A DNA stretch of 64,000 nt from contig NZ_JHYB01000006.1 of the NCBI RefSeq assembly GCF_000687835.1, forward strand, positions 33,544-97,543, written 5' to 3'. The notes below the pieces were generated by a model that was not told where the DNA came from, did not search any database, and was given only the letters and a program-made list of their open reading frames with translations. This DNA is from Haploplasma modicum ATCC 29102. GTDB lineage: Bacteria; Bacillota_I; Bacilli_A; Acholeplasmatales; Acholeplasmataceae. Below are positions 1-8,134 of this stretch, piece by piece. How positions within the stretch are numbered: position 1 is the first letter of the stretch; every line of letters starts with the position of its first letter. A program made the translations under genes and the position numbers.

Positions 1-863
1 GTAATATCAATATTACTATCTATAATATTAACATCATTAATTTTAGCTGTTGTAACACCACCAAGTAATCCAACTTTAACATAATTTGATTCACTATTGA
101 TAGCTAGTCTAATTGAACTATTTTTAATAGTTATATTGCTAATTTTTGTTGAATTTGATTGTGCTTGTCCAAATAAAATACCTACATATCTTGAACCTGT
201 TACTTTACTTACTGGTTTGATTGTTAAAGTATCAATTATTAAATCTTTAACAACAGCACCTGATGAAAGTTGTCCAAATAAACCAATACTTGTATTTGTT
301 GAATCAATTTTGTAATTACTAATTGTTTTATTATTGCCATCAAAAACACCACTAAATGTTCTTATTAAATTTTGTTTAACATCAGCTTCTCTACCTGTAA
401 AATCTAAGTCTGCACCAAGGGTATAATGACCGTTAGGATTTTGACTAATTGCAAAAAACTCATCTACTGTTTGAATTGTTTTTTCAACTGGTTCATTTGC
501 TTTAAATGATTTAGTCCCAATTGTTAAAATTTTTTCACCAATTGTCGCTTTTACAAATACTGTATAATTTTTACCTACAGTTAAATTCTTAAACTCAATA
601 TTATCTTTATCTTCTTCTTCTAATTCTTTAATAGTAAATGTTAATTCTTCTTTAACAGTACTTGATCCGTCTTCTTTAATTTGAATATAAATTCTTGATG
701 TTACTTCTCGATCTGGATCTTCAAGTTTTAAATCAAATTTGATTGATGTCCCAAGATTTTCAAAATTATTAAATTTCGCTTTAGCGTATGTTTTATCTTT
801 ATTACATCCCACTAAAGTAACAGCTAACAATAACGTTATAATTAAAGCACCTATTTTTTTCAT
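1..863 (-). CDS. Partial surface lipoprotein with GLUG-like repeats
   Basis: The reading frame runs off the left edge; 287 codons are visible. The start is ATG at 863, which overlaps the gltX stop as ATGA and follows an AGAGGTGG ribosome site. The N-terminus is a lipoprotein signal: MKK, a hydrophobic stretch, then lipobox LVGC at about residues 17-20, so the mature protein should be lipid-anchored on the outer face of the membrane. Residues 25-125 look like a fibronectin-III-like beta domain. Then comes FSGVFDGNNKTISN, followed by recurring segments of the type GLFGQL...VKDLIIDTLTI, VGILFGQ...ISNITIKNSSI and VGLLGG...INDVNIIDSNI. These match the GLUG motif seen in surface adhesins and beta-helix proteins. 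The function is probably adhesion or surface binding, which is inference. The C-terminus is not visible. Confidence 0.8.
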   Translation of the reverse strand, partial: MKKIGALIITLLLAVTLVGCNKDKTYAKAKFNNFENLGTSIKFDLKLEDPDREVTSRIYIQIKEDGSSTVKEELTFTIKELEEEDKDNIEFKNLTVGKNYTVFVKATIGEKILTIGTKSFKANEPVEKTIQTVDEFFAISQNPNGHYTLGADLDFTGREADVKQNLIRTFSGVFDGNNKTISNYKIDSTNTSIGLFGQLSSGAVVKDLIIDTLTIKPVSKVTGSRYVGILFGQAQSNSTKISNITIKNSSIRLAINSESNYVKVGLLGGVTTAKINDVNIIDSNIDI

Positions 864-2206
864 AATCCACCTCTTTGTAGTTTAATAGTTAATTTTATTC
901 TATTTAAAACTTCATCTTTTCCAAGTAATTCTAACGTCATTGGTAAACTTGGCCCGTGCATATCTCCTGTTGTTGCAATTCTTAAACTCATGAAAAGTGG
1001 TTTACCCTTAGTATTTGTAATTTTACCAGTTTCTTTAATTGCATCATTTATTGCATCATGAGTAAAATCATTTAAATCACTTAATAGTTTCTCAAATGTC
1101 AATAACATTTCTTCGCTATTAAATTCTTTTAATACGTTTAACTCTTCTTCATTTAAACTAAATTCATGATGGAAGAAGTTATTATATAATTCAACAATTT
1201 CCCCGACATAACTCATTCTATCTTTAAATAATTTAACTAAGTTTAATAACCAGTTATCATCTTTAATTTGAATATTTGCTTTATCAAAGAAAACTTTAGC
1301 TTTATCTTTTAAAATATTGTCATCTAACATTTTTATATATCTACTATTGATATAACCAAGTTTTACTTTATCAAACATAGCTGGTGATTTTGATAATTTA
1401 CTTGGATCAAATAATTTAATTATTTCATCCTTTGATAAGATTTCTTCTTCACCACCTGGTGACCATCCTAATAACGAAATGAAGTTAAACATTGCCTCCG
1501 GAAGATATCCTGCTTCTTCATATTCTTGGATGAACTGAATAACATTTTTATCTCGCTTAGATAGTTTTTTTCGCTCTTCATTAACAATAATTGTCATATG
1601 ACCAAATCTTGGAATATCCCAGCCAAAAGCTTCATATACCATCATTTGTTTTGGTGTATTTGTAATATGTTCTTCACCTCTTAAAACATCTGTAATTTCC
1701 ATTAAGTGATCATCTATTACAACAGCAAAGTTATATGTTGGAATTCCGTTATCTTTCATTAAAATCCAGTCTTCAACTTCTTTACTTTCAAATCTAAGTG
1801 TTCCTCTAACTATATCATCAAATTCATAAGTCTTATTTTCTGGAACTCTAAAACGGATAGCAAACTTATCACTATCCTCACGGTACTCTTTATATGCTAA
1901 ACCTTTTTCTAATAAAATATTTGCATACTTTTGATATAATTCTAATCTTTCTAACTGACGGTATGGACCAAATGGGCCACCCTTATCTGGTGATTCTTGC
2001 CATTCTAAACCTAGCCATGTTAAATACTTTAACTGACTTTCTTCTCCGCCTTCAACATTTCTTAAAACATCTGTATCTTCGATTCTAATTACAAAATCTC
2101 CATTATAATGTTTTGCATATAAATAAGTAAATAATGCACTTCTTGCGTTCCCAATATGTAGGAAACCAGTTGGACTTGGTGCATATCTTGTTCTAACTTT
2201 TTTCAA
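860..2206 (-). CDS. gltX: Glutamyl-tRNA synthetase
   Basis: Charges tRNA-Glu (and possibly tRNA-Gln, if an amidotransferase exists elsewhere) with glutamate in the cytoplasm. It is a class I synthetase: the HIGH-type motif HIGN is at residues 17-20 after RYAPSPTG, and the KMSKS-type motif KLSKR is at about 214-218. The length is about 448 residues, slightly short for the family. The frame is open to a GTG at 2215, but that GTG lies inside the ribosome site AAGGATGTG. TTG at 2206 (MKKVRTRYAPSPTG) sits at correct spacing and fits the family N-terminus, so I chose it. It has its own promoter, and its stop overlaps the start of the lipoprotein gene, so the two are probably cotranscribed. Confidence 0.96.
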   Translation of the reverse strand: MKKVRTRYAPSPTGFLHIGNARSALFTYLYAKHYNGDFVIRIEDTDVLRNVEGGEESQLKYLTWLGLEWQESPDKGGPFGPYRQLERLELYQKYANILLEKGLAYKEYREDSDKFAIRFRVPENKTYEFDDIVRGTLRFESKEVEDWILMKDNGIPTYNFAVVIDDHLMEITDVLRGEEHITNTPKQMMVYEAFGWDIPRFGHMTIIVNEERKKLSKRDKNVIQFIQEYEEAGYLPEAMFNFISLLGWSPGGEEEILSKDEIIKLFDPSKLSKSPAMFDKVKLGYINSRYIKMLDDNILKDKAKVFFDKANIQIKDDNWLLNLVKLFKDRMSYVGEIVELYNNFFHHEFSLNEEELNVLKEFNSEEMLLTFEKLLSDLNDFTHDAINDAIKETGKITNTKGKPLFMSLRIATTGDMHGPSLPMTLELLGKDEVLNRIKLTIKLQRGGL

Positions 2207-2236
2207 TATTAACACATCCTTAACTCTATCTATTAT

Positions 2237-2265
2237 ATTATAATAGATTTGGCTTCAATATACAA
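2237..2265 (-). promoter_or_regulatory. Promoter of gltX
   Basis: On the minus strand there is a -35 TTGTAT (2260-2265), a 17-base spacer and a -10 TATAAT (2237-2242). A second TATAAT overlaps at 2232-2237. The promoter lies just after the rpsI terminator. Confidence 0.7.
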
Positions 2266-2273
2266 TCTAAAAT

Positions 2274-2300
2274 AAAAAAATAGAGAACCCAAAGGCTCTC
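2274..2300 (-). terminator. Terminator of rplM-rpsI
   Basis: On the minus strand a stem GAGAGCC / GGGTTCTC (2283-2300) has a 4-base loop and one G-U pair. It is followed by TA and a run of seven T (2274-2280). Confidence 0.85.
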
Positions 2301-2310
2301 CACTTTAAAA

Positions 2311-2703
2311 TTATCTCTTTGAAAATTGTGGTGCACGACGTGCTTTCTTTAATCCGTATTTCTTACGTTCTTTAGCACGTGGATCTCTAGTTACTAATCC
2401 AGCTTTCTTTAATACATCTCTTAAGTCTGGGTTAACTTCTAATAATGCACGAGTAATACCTAAACGGATTGCTCCTGCTTGTCCTGTTAAACCGCCACCG
2501 AATACATTAACTGTAATATCATATTTACCATTTGAATTTGTTAATTCAATTGGTTGCATTACGTCTAATCTTGTTGCTGCTGATGGAAGATATTCTGTGA
2601 ATTCACGTTCATTAACGATGAATTTACCTGTTCCTGTTGTTAAGATAACACGAGCAACTGATTTTTTACGACGACCTGTTCCTAAATATTGTACTTTAGC
2701 CAT
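2311..2703 (-). CDS. rpsI: 30S ribosomal protein S9
   Basis: Small-subunit protein of the 30S head, 130 residues, the normal length. It begins with the family hallmark [15 protein letters not shown] and ends in the conserved tail RAPQFSKR, whose C-terminal residues reach toward the P-site tRNA in known ribosomes. It lies three bases after the rplM stop in the usual rplM-rpsI pair and is closed by an intrinsic terminator. Confidence 0.98.
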   Translation of the reverse strand: MAKVQYLGTGRRKKSVARVILTTGTGKFIVNEREFTEYLPSAATRLDVMQPIELTNSNGKYDITVNVFGGGLTGQAGAIRLGITRALLEVNPDLRDVLKKAGLVTRDPRAKERKKYGLKKARRAPQFSKR

Positions 2704-2706
2704 GAA

Positions 2707-3135
2707 TTAAACCTCCAAACTTTCTGGTTTTTGTGCGATATGTGGATGTTCTGATCCTGCATATACGTATAATTTACGGTACATATCTTCACCTAATGAT
2801 GTTTTAGGTAACATACCTTTTACTGCTTTTTCAACCATACGAGTTGGGAATTTTTCCATAACTTCTTTAGCTGTTTTTTCAGAAAGACCACCATTATAAC
2901 CACTGTGGCTATAATAGATTTTTTGATCCCATTTTTTTCCTGTTAATTTAATTTTGTCTGCATTTACTACGATTACATAATCTCCGCAATCTACATGTGG
3001 AGTATAGATTGGTTTATGTTTACCACGTAATACACTTGCAACTTCAGTTGCTAAACGTCCTAGTGTCTTGCCTTCTGCATCAACTACGAACCATTTACGA
3101 TCAACTGTTTGATTATTTGCCATATATGTTTTCAT
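2707..3135 (-). CDS. rplM: 50S ribosomal protein L13
   Basis: Early-assembly large-subunit protein, 142 residues. Family motifs include [38 protein letters not shown] and [19 protein letters not shown]. It is the first gene of the rplM-rpsI operon. It is preceded by a strong promoter and a leader of about 70 bases that may be the L13-responsive autoregulatory element known in Bacillota. In many Bacillota this pair follows the ECF transporter genes and truA; here those genes lie about 9 kb upstream in transcription order, separated by ktr, metG and other genes. Confidence 0.98.
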   Translation of the reverse strand: MKTYMANNQTVDRKWFVVDAEGKTLGRLATEVASVLRGKHKPIYTPHVDCGDYVIVVNADKIKLTGKKWDQKIYYSHSGYNGGLSEKTAKEVMEKFPTRMVEKAVKGMLPKTSLGEDMYRKLYVYAGSEHPHIAQKPESLEV

Positions 3136-3204
3136 TCTTTTTTTTCTCCTTAAGTTCCTTTTTCAAGGGGCTTTTTTTGTGGAATAAATTTTGTACCGTC
3201 TAAT
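3136..3204 (-). promoter_or_regulatory. Candidate L13 leader (5' UTR of rplM)
   Basis: The transcript between the promoter and the rplM start contains TTCC, an A-rich stretch, then GCCCCTTG AAAA AGGAAC before the AAGGAG ribosome site. CCTT can pair with AAGG as a hairpin, and TTCC with GGAA overlapping it, so two alternative folds are possible just upstream of the start codon. The position and layout resemble the L13 leader class of Bacillota, but I could not test the covariance model. Confidence 0.45.
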
Positions 3205-3233
3205 ATATTACTATATATTATCACCTTTGTCAA
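3205..3233 (-). promoter_or_regulatory. Promoter of rplM-rpsI
   Basis: A consensus -35 TTGACA (3228-3233), a 17-base spacer and a -10 TAATAT (3205-3210) on the minus strand. The TGA inside the -35 is also the ktrA stop codon, so there is no spare sequence between the two transcription units. Confidence 0.85.
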
Positions 3234-3904
3234 ATGAAAGTATCAAAAAAGTTAATTATCTTGTTAATATCTTTCTTTCTACCAAAAATAATTAAATGGT
3301 CCTTAGGTTTTAGGACTGATTCTTTATTTGGTACTAATTTTTCACCATTTCTAATAATTACTAAAATGTTAATATAATACTTACTTCTAGCATTTAATTC
3401 AACAATAGGTATTTCCCTAAATTCTTTCTTTAATTCAATTTCATATGCATCAAAACTATCTGTCATTTTGAAGTAGTCAATAACACTATCACTAGTTATT
3501 CTATTTGCAATTTTTTCACTAGCTATTTTCAGTGGAAAAATAATATCATCTGCACCAATTAAATGCATTGTATCAACAAATGATTCATCATCTACTCTTA
3601 CTGTAATTTTATTTATTCCTAAAGCTTTTAATCTAATTACTGTAACAATAGTAGTTGCAATATTCATATCTTCTTCTTGACCAAATGCAACAATCACGTG
3701 ATCACAGTCTTTAATTCCTGATTCCTTTAAAGCATCTTCATTTGTTGAATCACATACAATAGTATAATCAGTAAATAAACTAGCACGTTCAATTCTATCT
3801 TTTCTATAATCTAATGCTAAAACATCAACATTATTTTTAGCAAATGATTCTGTTAAGCTTATTCCAAATCTTCCCATTCCGATAATTCCGATAGTTTTTT
3901 TCAA
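3230..3904 (-). CDS. ktrA: Potassium uptake regulatory subunit KtrA/TrkA
   Basis: Cytoplasmic RCK ring protein that gates the KtrB potassium channel subunit, 224 residues. The N-terminal Rossmann fold starts with the nucleotide-binding loop GMGRFG at residues 9-14. An acidic end of strand two (LALDYR) follows, then a C-terminal RCK_C (TrkA-C) domain from about residue 135, the module that binds c-di-AMP in relatives. I start it at TTG 3904 (MKKTIGIIGMGRFG), behind AAAAGGATGTG; an in-frame GTG at 3913 lies inside that ribosome site. It lies 17 bases after ktrB. No separate promoter is visible, so it should be cotranscribed with ktrB. Confidence 0.93.
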   Translation of the reverse strand: MKKTIGIIGMGRFGISLTESFAKNNVDVLALDYRKDRIERASLFTDYTIVCDSTNEDALKESGIKDCDHVIVAFGQEEDMNIATTIVTVIRLKALGINKITVRVDDESFVDTMHLIGADDIIFPLKIASEKIANRITSDSVIDYFKMTDSFDAYEIELKKEFREIPIVELNARSKYYINILVIIRNGEKLVPNKESVLKPKDHLIIFGRKKDINKIINFFDTFI

Positions 3905-3921
3905 CTTTAACACATCCTTTT

Positions 3922-5223
3922 TTAAATTAAATAATTTATATCAATATAATCAACATTCCTTACATCTACTTGTTGTTTAAATATAAATGAACTAATAAAT
4001 GTAATAACTCCAAGTCTACCAATAAACATTAAGAAAATAATTATACCTTGTGACAATCTAGTTAAACTGCTAGTTATCCCCAGTGATAACCCAGTATTAG
4101 ACAGTGCACTACCTGCTTCAAATAAAATACTTGTAAGAGATATATCGTTATTAAATATTGTAATTACTATTACCCCGGTAAGCAAAATTATAAAATTAGC
4201 AATTATAATAAAATATGCTTTTTGCTGATATTCTCTAGGAATCTTTCTCTTATAAGCAATCGGATCTTTCCCTTTAATAAAGCCAGTAATTGACTTTAAC
4301 ACTGTATAGAAGGTTGTTACTTTAATCCCTCCAGCCGTTGAAGCAGGTGCTGCTCCAATAAACATTAAACTAATTGTTATAAGAATTGTTGCATTTTTAG
4401 CAACCGAATAATCATATGTATAAAATCCTGCTGTTCTTGTTGTTGCTGAATGGAATAGTGCATTTAAAATACTTGCATCCTTTTCAATTAAATAAAAACT
4501 AACTGCACCAAACAAGAATAAAATTAAAGTCATTTTTAAGATAATTTTTGAATGGAAACTTAGTTTCCTGAAACTTTTTTTCTCATAAATATCATAAATA
4601 ACTATCGTCCCAATTCCCCCTGTTAAAATAAGTAAAATAGTTAATATATTAAATAAATAATTATTACTAAACATCATTAAACTATTATTGTCCGAAAATA
4701 TTGTTATCCCCGCATTATTAAATGATGAGATGGTATGAAATAATGCATTACCAAATGAATCAGCTAAATTATACCCCTGATAATTGAAAAATGCAGTAAA
4801 TAATATAACACCGATACTTTCAATAATAACGGTAATTCTTACAATTTTTCTAATTGTTTTAACGATACCAACTCTTGTATTTAAATTAGTATTTTCTCTA
4901 ATTAAATCTCTTTGTTTATAACCAATTTTTGCCCCAAAAATAGTGAAGATAAAAAATGCTAGTGTTGTAATACTCAATCCACCAAGTTGAATTAATAAGC
5001 CAATAATTATCTTACCAAAGAGGGTATATGTTTTAGCCACATTAACTGTTGTTAACCCAGTAATTGTTACCGAGGTTGTTGCTGTAAATAAATGATCAAA
5101 ATAACTTACATCAGTTAGTCCGGTAACTGCAAAGGGTAAAGCCAAAAGTACTGACCCAATAAGTATCAAAATCATAAATGAAAACAGTATATTTAGTTGT
5201 GGTGATATCTTATTTTTTATCAT
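3922..5223 (-). CDS. ktrB: Potassium channel-like transporter subunit KtrB/TrkH
   Basis: Integral membrane protein of 433 residues that takes up potassium, usually with sodium dependence in the Ktr family. It has four repeated membrane-P loop-membrane units, with the selectivity segments of the Ktr/Trk superfamily recognisable as TATTSVTITGLT (about 48-59), SSFNNAGI (about 167), SATTRTAGF (about 259) and GSALSNTGLSLG (about 371). Short segments around APASTAGGIKVTTF (about 293) match the gating-loop region. ATG at 5223 follows AGGATAAG. It forms the ktrB-ktrA operon; the sodium dependence fits the predicted sodium economy of this cell. Confidence 0.93.
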   Translation of the reverse strand: MIKNKISPQLNILFSFMILILIGSVLLALPFAVTGLTDVSYFDHLFTATTSVTITGLTTVNVAKTYTLFGKIIIGLLIQLGGLSITTLAFFIFTIFGAKIGYKQRDLIRENTNLNTRVGIVKTIRKIVRITVIIESIGVILFTAFFNYQGYNLADSFGNALFHTISSFNNAGITIFSDNNSLMMFSNNYLFNILTILLILTGGIGTIVIYDIYEKKSFRKLSFHSKIILKMTLILFLFGAVSFYLIEKDASILNALFHSATTRTAGFYTYDYSVAKNATILITISLMFIGAAPASTAGGIKVTTFYTVLKSITGFIKGKDPIAYKRKIPREYQQKAYFIIIANFIILLTGVIVITIFNNDISLTSILFEAGSALSNTGLSLGITSSLTRLSQGIIIFLMFIGRLGVITFISSFIFKQQVDVRNVDYIDINYLI

Positions 5224-5251
5224 ATTATTTTACTTATCCTACCTTTTCCTT

Positions 5252-5280
5252 ATTTTACCATAGATGAAAATATCAAGCAA
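5252..5280 (-). promoter_or_regulatory. Promoter of ktrB-ktrA
   Basis: Minus strand: -35 TTGCTT (5275-5280), 17-base spacer, -10 TAAAAT (5252-5257), about 30 bases before the ktrB start. Confidence 0.6.
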
Positions 5281-5291
5281 GCAAGCCATAT

Positions 5292-5324
5292 AAAAAGAAT
5301 TCAGTCATTTAAATAACTGAACTC
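5292..5324 (-). terminator. Terminator of metG-yitT
   Basis: A long stem GAGTTCAGTTATTT / AAATGACTGAATTC (5297-5324) on the minus strand, followed by a run of five T (5292-5296). Confidence 0.8.
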
Positions 5325-5334
5325 TAAATGCTTA

Positions 5335-6291
5335 TTATGCAATTCTTTTACGTTTGAAATTACCATGTACATTTTTAACTGGTCTTGAGATAACAAATGC
5401 TTTTTGATCAATTTTATTAATAATCTCTAACATTGACTGTAGCTCATAACTTGAAATTACAACCATTATTTTTGTCTTTTCAACATTAGAGTAAGCCCCA
5501 CTCACCTTTGTAAGGGTAACGCCACGTCCCATCTTGTATAAGACACTTTCAATAATTTCAAGTGGGTTTTCAGTAATAATCTCAACTGATAAATAATGGT
5601 ATGCTGTATGAACTTTATCAGTTGCAAGAGTTGTTACAATAAGTCTAACCATTGTATATGAAAACACTAAACCTGCTCCAATTTGTACACCACCATGAAC
5701 TTTACCACCAGTAATTAACGCCCCTGCTGTCGCAATAACAATATTTAAGGTCATTGAGATAAATCCAACTGATTGTCCTTTTTTAAATGACCAGTACTGT
5801 GCAACAATATCAAATCCACCTGTTGATGTTCCATACTTTAAGGCACCACCAACACCAACACCAATTAATAAACCACCTAACACTGATGCTAGTAATGCAT
5901 GTGAAGGATCATTTAACCCTAAATCAACTTTAGGTATAATCCCAATAACAACTGACTGAATAACAACTGATACTAAACTATATATTGTAAATCTCTTTGA
6001 AACTCCAAACCAACCAAGAATTAGTATTGGAATGTTTGCAGTAACAATAAACAATGACATAAAGATATCGCCATTAAAATCTGGATTTGATTTTACAATA
6101 ATATCTCTTACAACCTGAGCTATCCCAGGAATACCACCTGTATACATTGGTACAGCTGATTGTTCTAAAAACCAAGATACACCAAAACCATAAATCATTG
6201 TAAAAAAGACAACGGCTAAAAATCTTTTAATTTCTGGAAAAACTTTCTCACTAAAGAAGGGTGAACTAATAAAGTTCTTTATTTTTTTCAT
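5335..6291 (-). CDS. YitT family membrane protein (DUF161/DUF2179)
   Basis: Protein of 318 residues with about six hydrophobic segments. The conserved N-terminal membrane domain includes MYTGGIPGIAQ and the glycine-rich segment ALKYGTSTGGFDIVAQY. A cytoplasmic C-terminal DUF2179 domain of about 90 residues follows (KVHTAYHYLSVEI...MGRGVTLTKVSGAYS...KTKIMVVIS). Substrates of this family are unknown. The start overlaps the metG stop as ATGA, so it is read from the metG transcript and should fall under its methionine T-box. That placement hints at a link to methionine or amino-acid supply, which is inference only. Confidence 0.88.
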   Translation of the reverse strand: MKKIKNFISSPFFSEKVFPEIKRFLAVVFFTMIYGFGVSWFLEQSAVPMYTGGIPGIAQVVRDIIVKSNPDFNGDIFMSLFIVTANIPILILGWFGVSKRFTIYSLVSVVIQSVVIGIIPKVDLGLNDPSHALLASVLGGLLIGVGVGGALKYGTSTGGFDIVAQYWSFKKGQSVGFISMTLNIVIATAGALITGGKVHGGVQIGAGLVFSYTMVRLIVTTLATDKVHTAYHYLSVEIITENPLEIIESVLYKMGRGVTLTKVSGAYSNVEKTKIMVVISSYELQSMLEIINKIDQKAFVISRPVKNVHGNFKRKRIA

Positions 6292-7844
6292 GAATCTGAT
6301 GCAATCTCCTCTATTTTTTTAATAATATCATATCTTTCAAACAATACTTCTGCTTCATTAAACAGTGTTTCACTGTATTGTCCAAATTCTTCTAAACTTT
6401 CAAATGATTCATCTTTAATATTTAACATCTTAATAATCTTATCTGCAGTTTCAGGAATAAATGCTTTTAGTCCAACTGCTACAAATCTTATTGTTTCTAA
6501 TAATGTATATAACACATGATCTAATACTTCAGGTTTATCTGTATCTTTCACTAATTCCCATGGTTTTGATACATCAATATATTTATTTGCTGCTCTAGAT
6601 AAAATTAATACTTCTTCTAATGCATCAGAAACATGATAAGTTTCCATATGCTTTATCATTCTTGGCAACATTTCTAATGACTTTTCTTTTAAATTTAATT
6701 CAAAAGGTTCATCTAACATAACTTTCTTAAATTTACCACCACGATACTTATTAACCATTCCAATTGTTCTATTTACTAAATTACCAATTGTATTTGCTAA
6801 ATCACTATTGTTTCTTTCAATAATTAATTCATGAGTATAATTACCGTCTTGTCCATATGGTATTTCATGAAGCACATAATATCTAATTACATCTGTTTTA
6901 AAATGTTTTAATAACTCATCTGTATAAACTACATTATTAGTTGATTTACTCATCTTAGATTTATCAAACAATAACCAAGGATGACCAAATACAGTTTTTG
7001 GTAATTCAATATTTAATGCCATTAATAAGATTGGCCAGTAAATAGTATGGAATCTTAAAATATCTTTACCAATTAAGTGAATATCAGCTGGCCAGAATTC
7101 ATCCATCATAACACTACTATTTAATCCATTAAAACCTAGACCAGTTAAGTAATTACTTAAAGCATCGATCCAAACATAAGTAACATGATTTTTATCGAAA
7201 TTAAATGGAATTCCCCATTTAAATGATGTCCTTGAAATTGAAAGGTCTGGTAACTTATCTTTTAAGAAATTATTTAACATTTCATTTTTTCTAGATTCTG
7301 GCATAATAAATGAATCATTATTTTTAATATGTTCGATAAGTCTATCTTGATATTTTGATAGTCTCAAGAAATATACATCTTCAACTGTCCAAACCGGCGT
7401 ATCTCCGCTAGGTCCCTTGCCGTCTACGATATCATTTTCAGAAATATATGATTCATCAGCAACCGAATACCATCCTTCATATTTACCTAAATAAATATCA
7501 TCTTGGGCTAGTAATCTATCTATGATATTTTGAACTGCATTAACATGATTACTATCTGTAGTTCTTACAAATTTGTCATAGCTAATATTCATTGTATTAT
7601 ATATTCTTTTAATTTCATTAGTTATTTGATCAACATATACTTGTGGGGTAATTTCATTATCAATTGCTTTTTGTTCTATTTTTTGACCATGTTCGTCTGT
7701 TCCTGTTTGAAAGTAGACATTATAACCTTCAAGTCTTCTAAATCTTGCAATACTATCAGCAAGTATTGCTTCATAAACATTCCCTAGATGAGGAATTGCT
7801 GAACTATATGCAATTGCAGTTGAAATATAAAAATTTTTCTTCAT
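6288..7844 (-). CDS. metG: Methionyl-tRNA synthetase
   Basis: Charges elongator and initiator tRNA-Met. It is a class I synthetase of 518 residues: HLGN at 19-22, the methionine-pocket segment TGTDEHGQKI at about 47-56, and KMSKS at 297-301. The knuckle region has lost zinc cysteines (GWYSVAD at 124-130, GKGPSGDTP at 142-150), as I recall for Bacillus-type MetRS. There is no C-terminal tRNA-binding EMAP-like domain. ATG 7844 sits behind AAAAGGAGTG; an in-frame GTG at 7853 is inside that site and is rejected. It is controlled by an upstream T-box and shares ATGA with yitT. Confidence 0.97.
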   Translation of the reverse strand: MKKNFYISTAIAYSSAIPHLGNVYEAILADSIARFRRLEGYNVYFQTGTDEHGQKIEQKAIDNEITPQVYVDQITNEIKRIYNTMNISYDKFVRTTDSNHVNAVQNIIDRLLAQDDIYLGKYEGWYSVADESYISENDIVDGKGPSGDTPVWTVEDVYFLRLSKYQDRLIEHIKNNDSFIMPESRKNEMLNNFLKDKLPDLSISRTSFKWGIPFNFDKNHVTYVWIDALSNYLTGLGFNGLNSSVMMDEFWPADIHLIGKDILRFHTIYWPILLMALNIELPKTVFGHPWLLFDKSKMSKSTNNVVYTDELLKHFKTDVIRYYVLHEIPYGQDGNYTHELIIERNNSDLANTIGNLVNRTIGMVNKYRGGKFKKVMLDEPFELNLKEKSLEMLPRMIKHMETYHVSDALEEVLILSRAANKYIDVSKPWELVKDTDKPEVLDHVLYTLLETIRFVAVGLKAFIPETADKIIKMLNIKDESFESLEEFGQYSETLFNEAEVLFERYDIIKKIEEIASDS

Positions 7845-7865
7845 TATAAACACTCCTTTTTTTAT

Positions 7866-8096
7866 AAAAAAAACGCCCTCAAAAAAATATTAAGGACGAA
7901 AATATTCCGTGGTACCACCTTAGTTCTAGTTTCCTAGCACTCAACACTTTTAACGCAAGCTTACGTTTAGCCTACATATCGACTAAATTGCTCCAAAGCC
8001 ATAGTTACTAGCCATTTTATTTACTCACACCAATCGTAAACTCTCTTTGAAAATTAATCTAATAACACTCTTCTTCAACGCATATTCAATTTTACA
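7866..8096 (-). promoter_or_regulatory. Methionine T-box leader of metG-yitT
   Basis: The 5' leader on the minus strand carries the invariant T-box AAGGTGGTACCACGGAA (7905-7921), which in the antiterminator pairs with the NCCA end of uncharged tRNA. An intrinsic terminator follows: stem CGTCCTT / GAGGGCG at 7874-7898, then eight T at 7866-7873. Upstream, Stem I shows AGAGAG and GGTGTGAG elements. ATG triplets suited to a methionine specifier lie at 8000-8002 (before GCTTTGGAG) and 8013-8015; I favour the first. Low charged tRNA-Met should favour readthrough into metG and yitT. Confidence 0.93.
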
Positions 8097-8101
8097 TATT
8101 T

Positions 8102-8129
8102 ATTATAACATTAAAATATTTAATTGCAA
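8102..8129 (-). promoter_or_regulatory. Promoter of the metG T-box transcript
   Basis: Minus strand: -35 TTGCAA (8124-8129), 16-base spacer, -10 TATAAT (8102-8107), placed directly after the rsmI stop. Confidence 0.75.
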
Positions 8130-8134
8130 CTACC

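Noticed and set aside
97..315. Plus-strand open frame of 72 codons opposite the lipoprotein gene.
   Set aside because: It is a shadow of the minus-strand lipoprotein frame, with no ribosome site or known motif.
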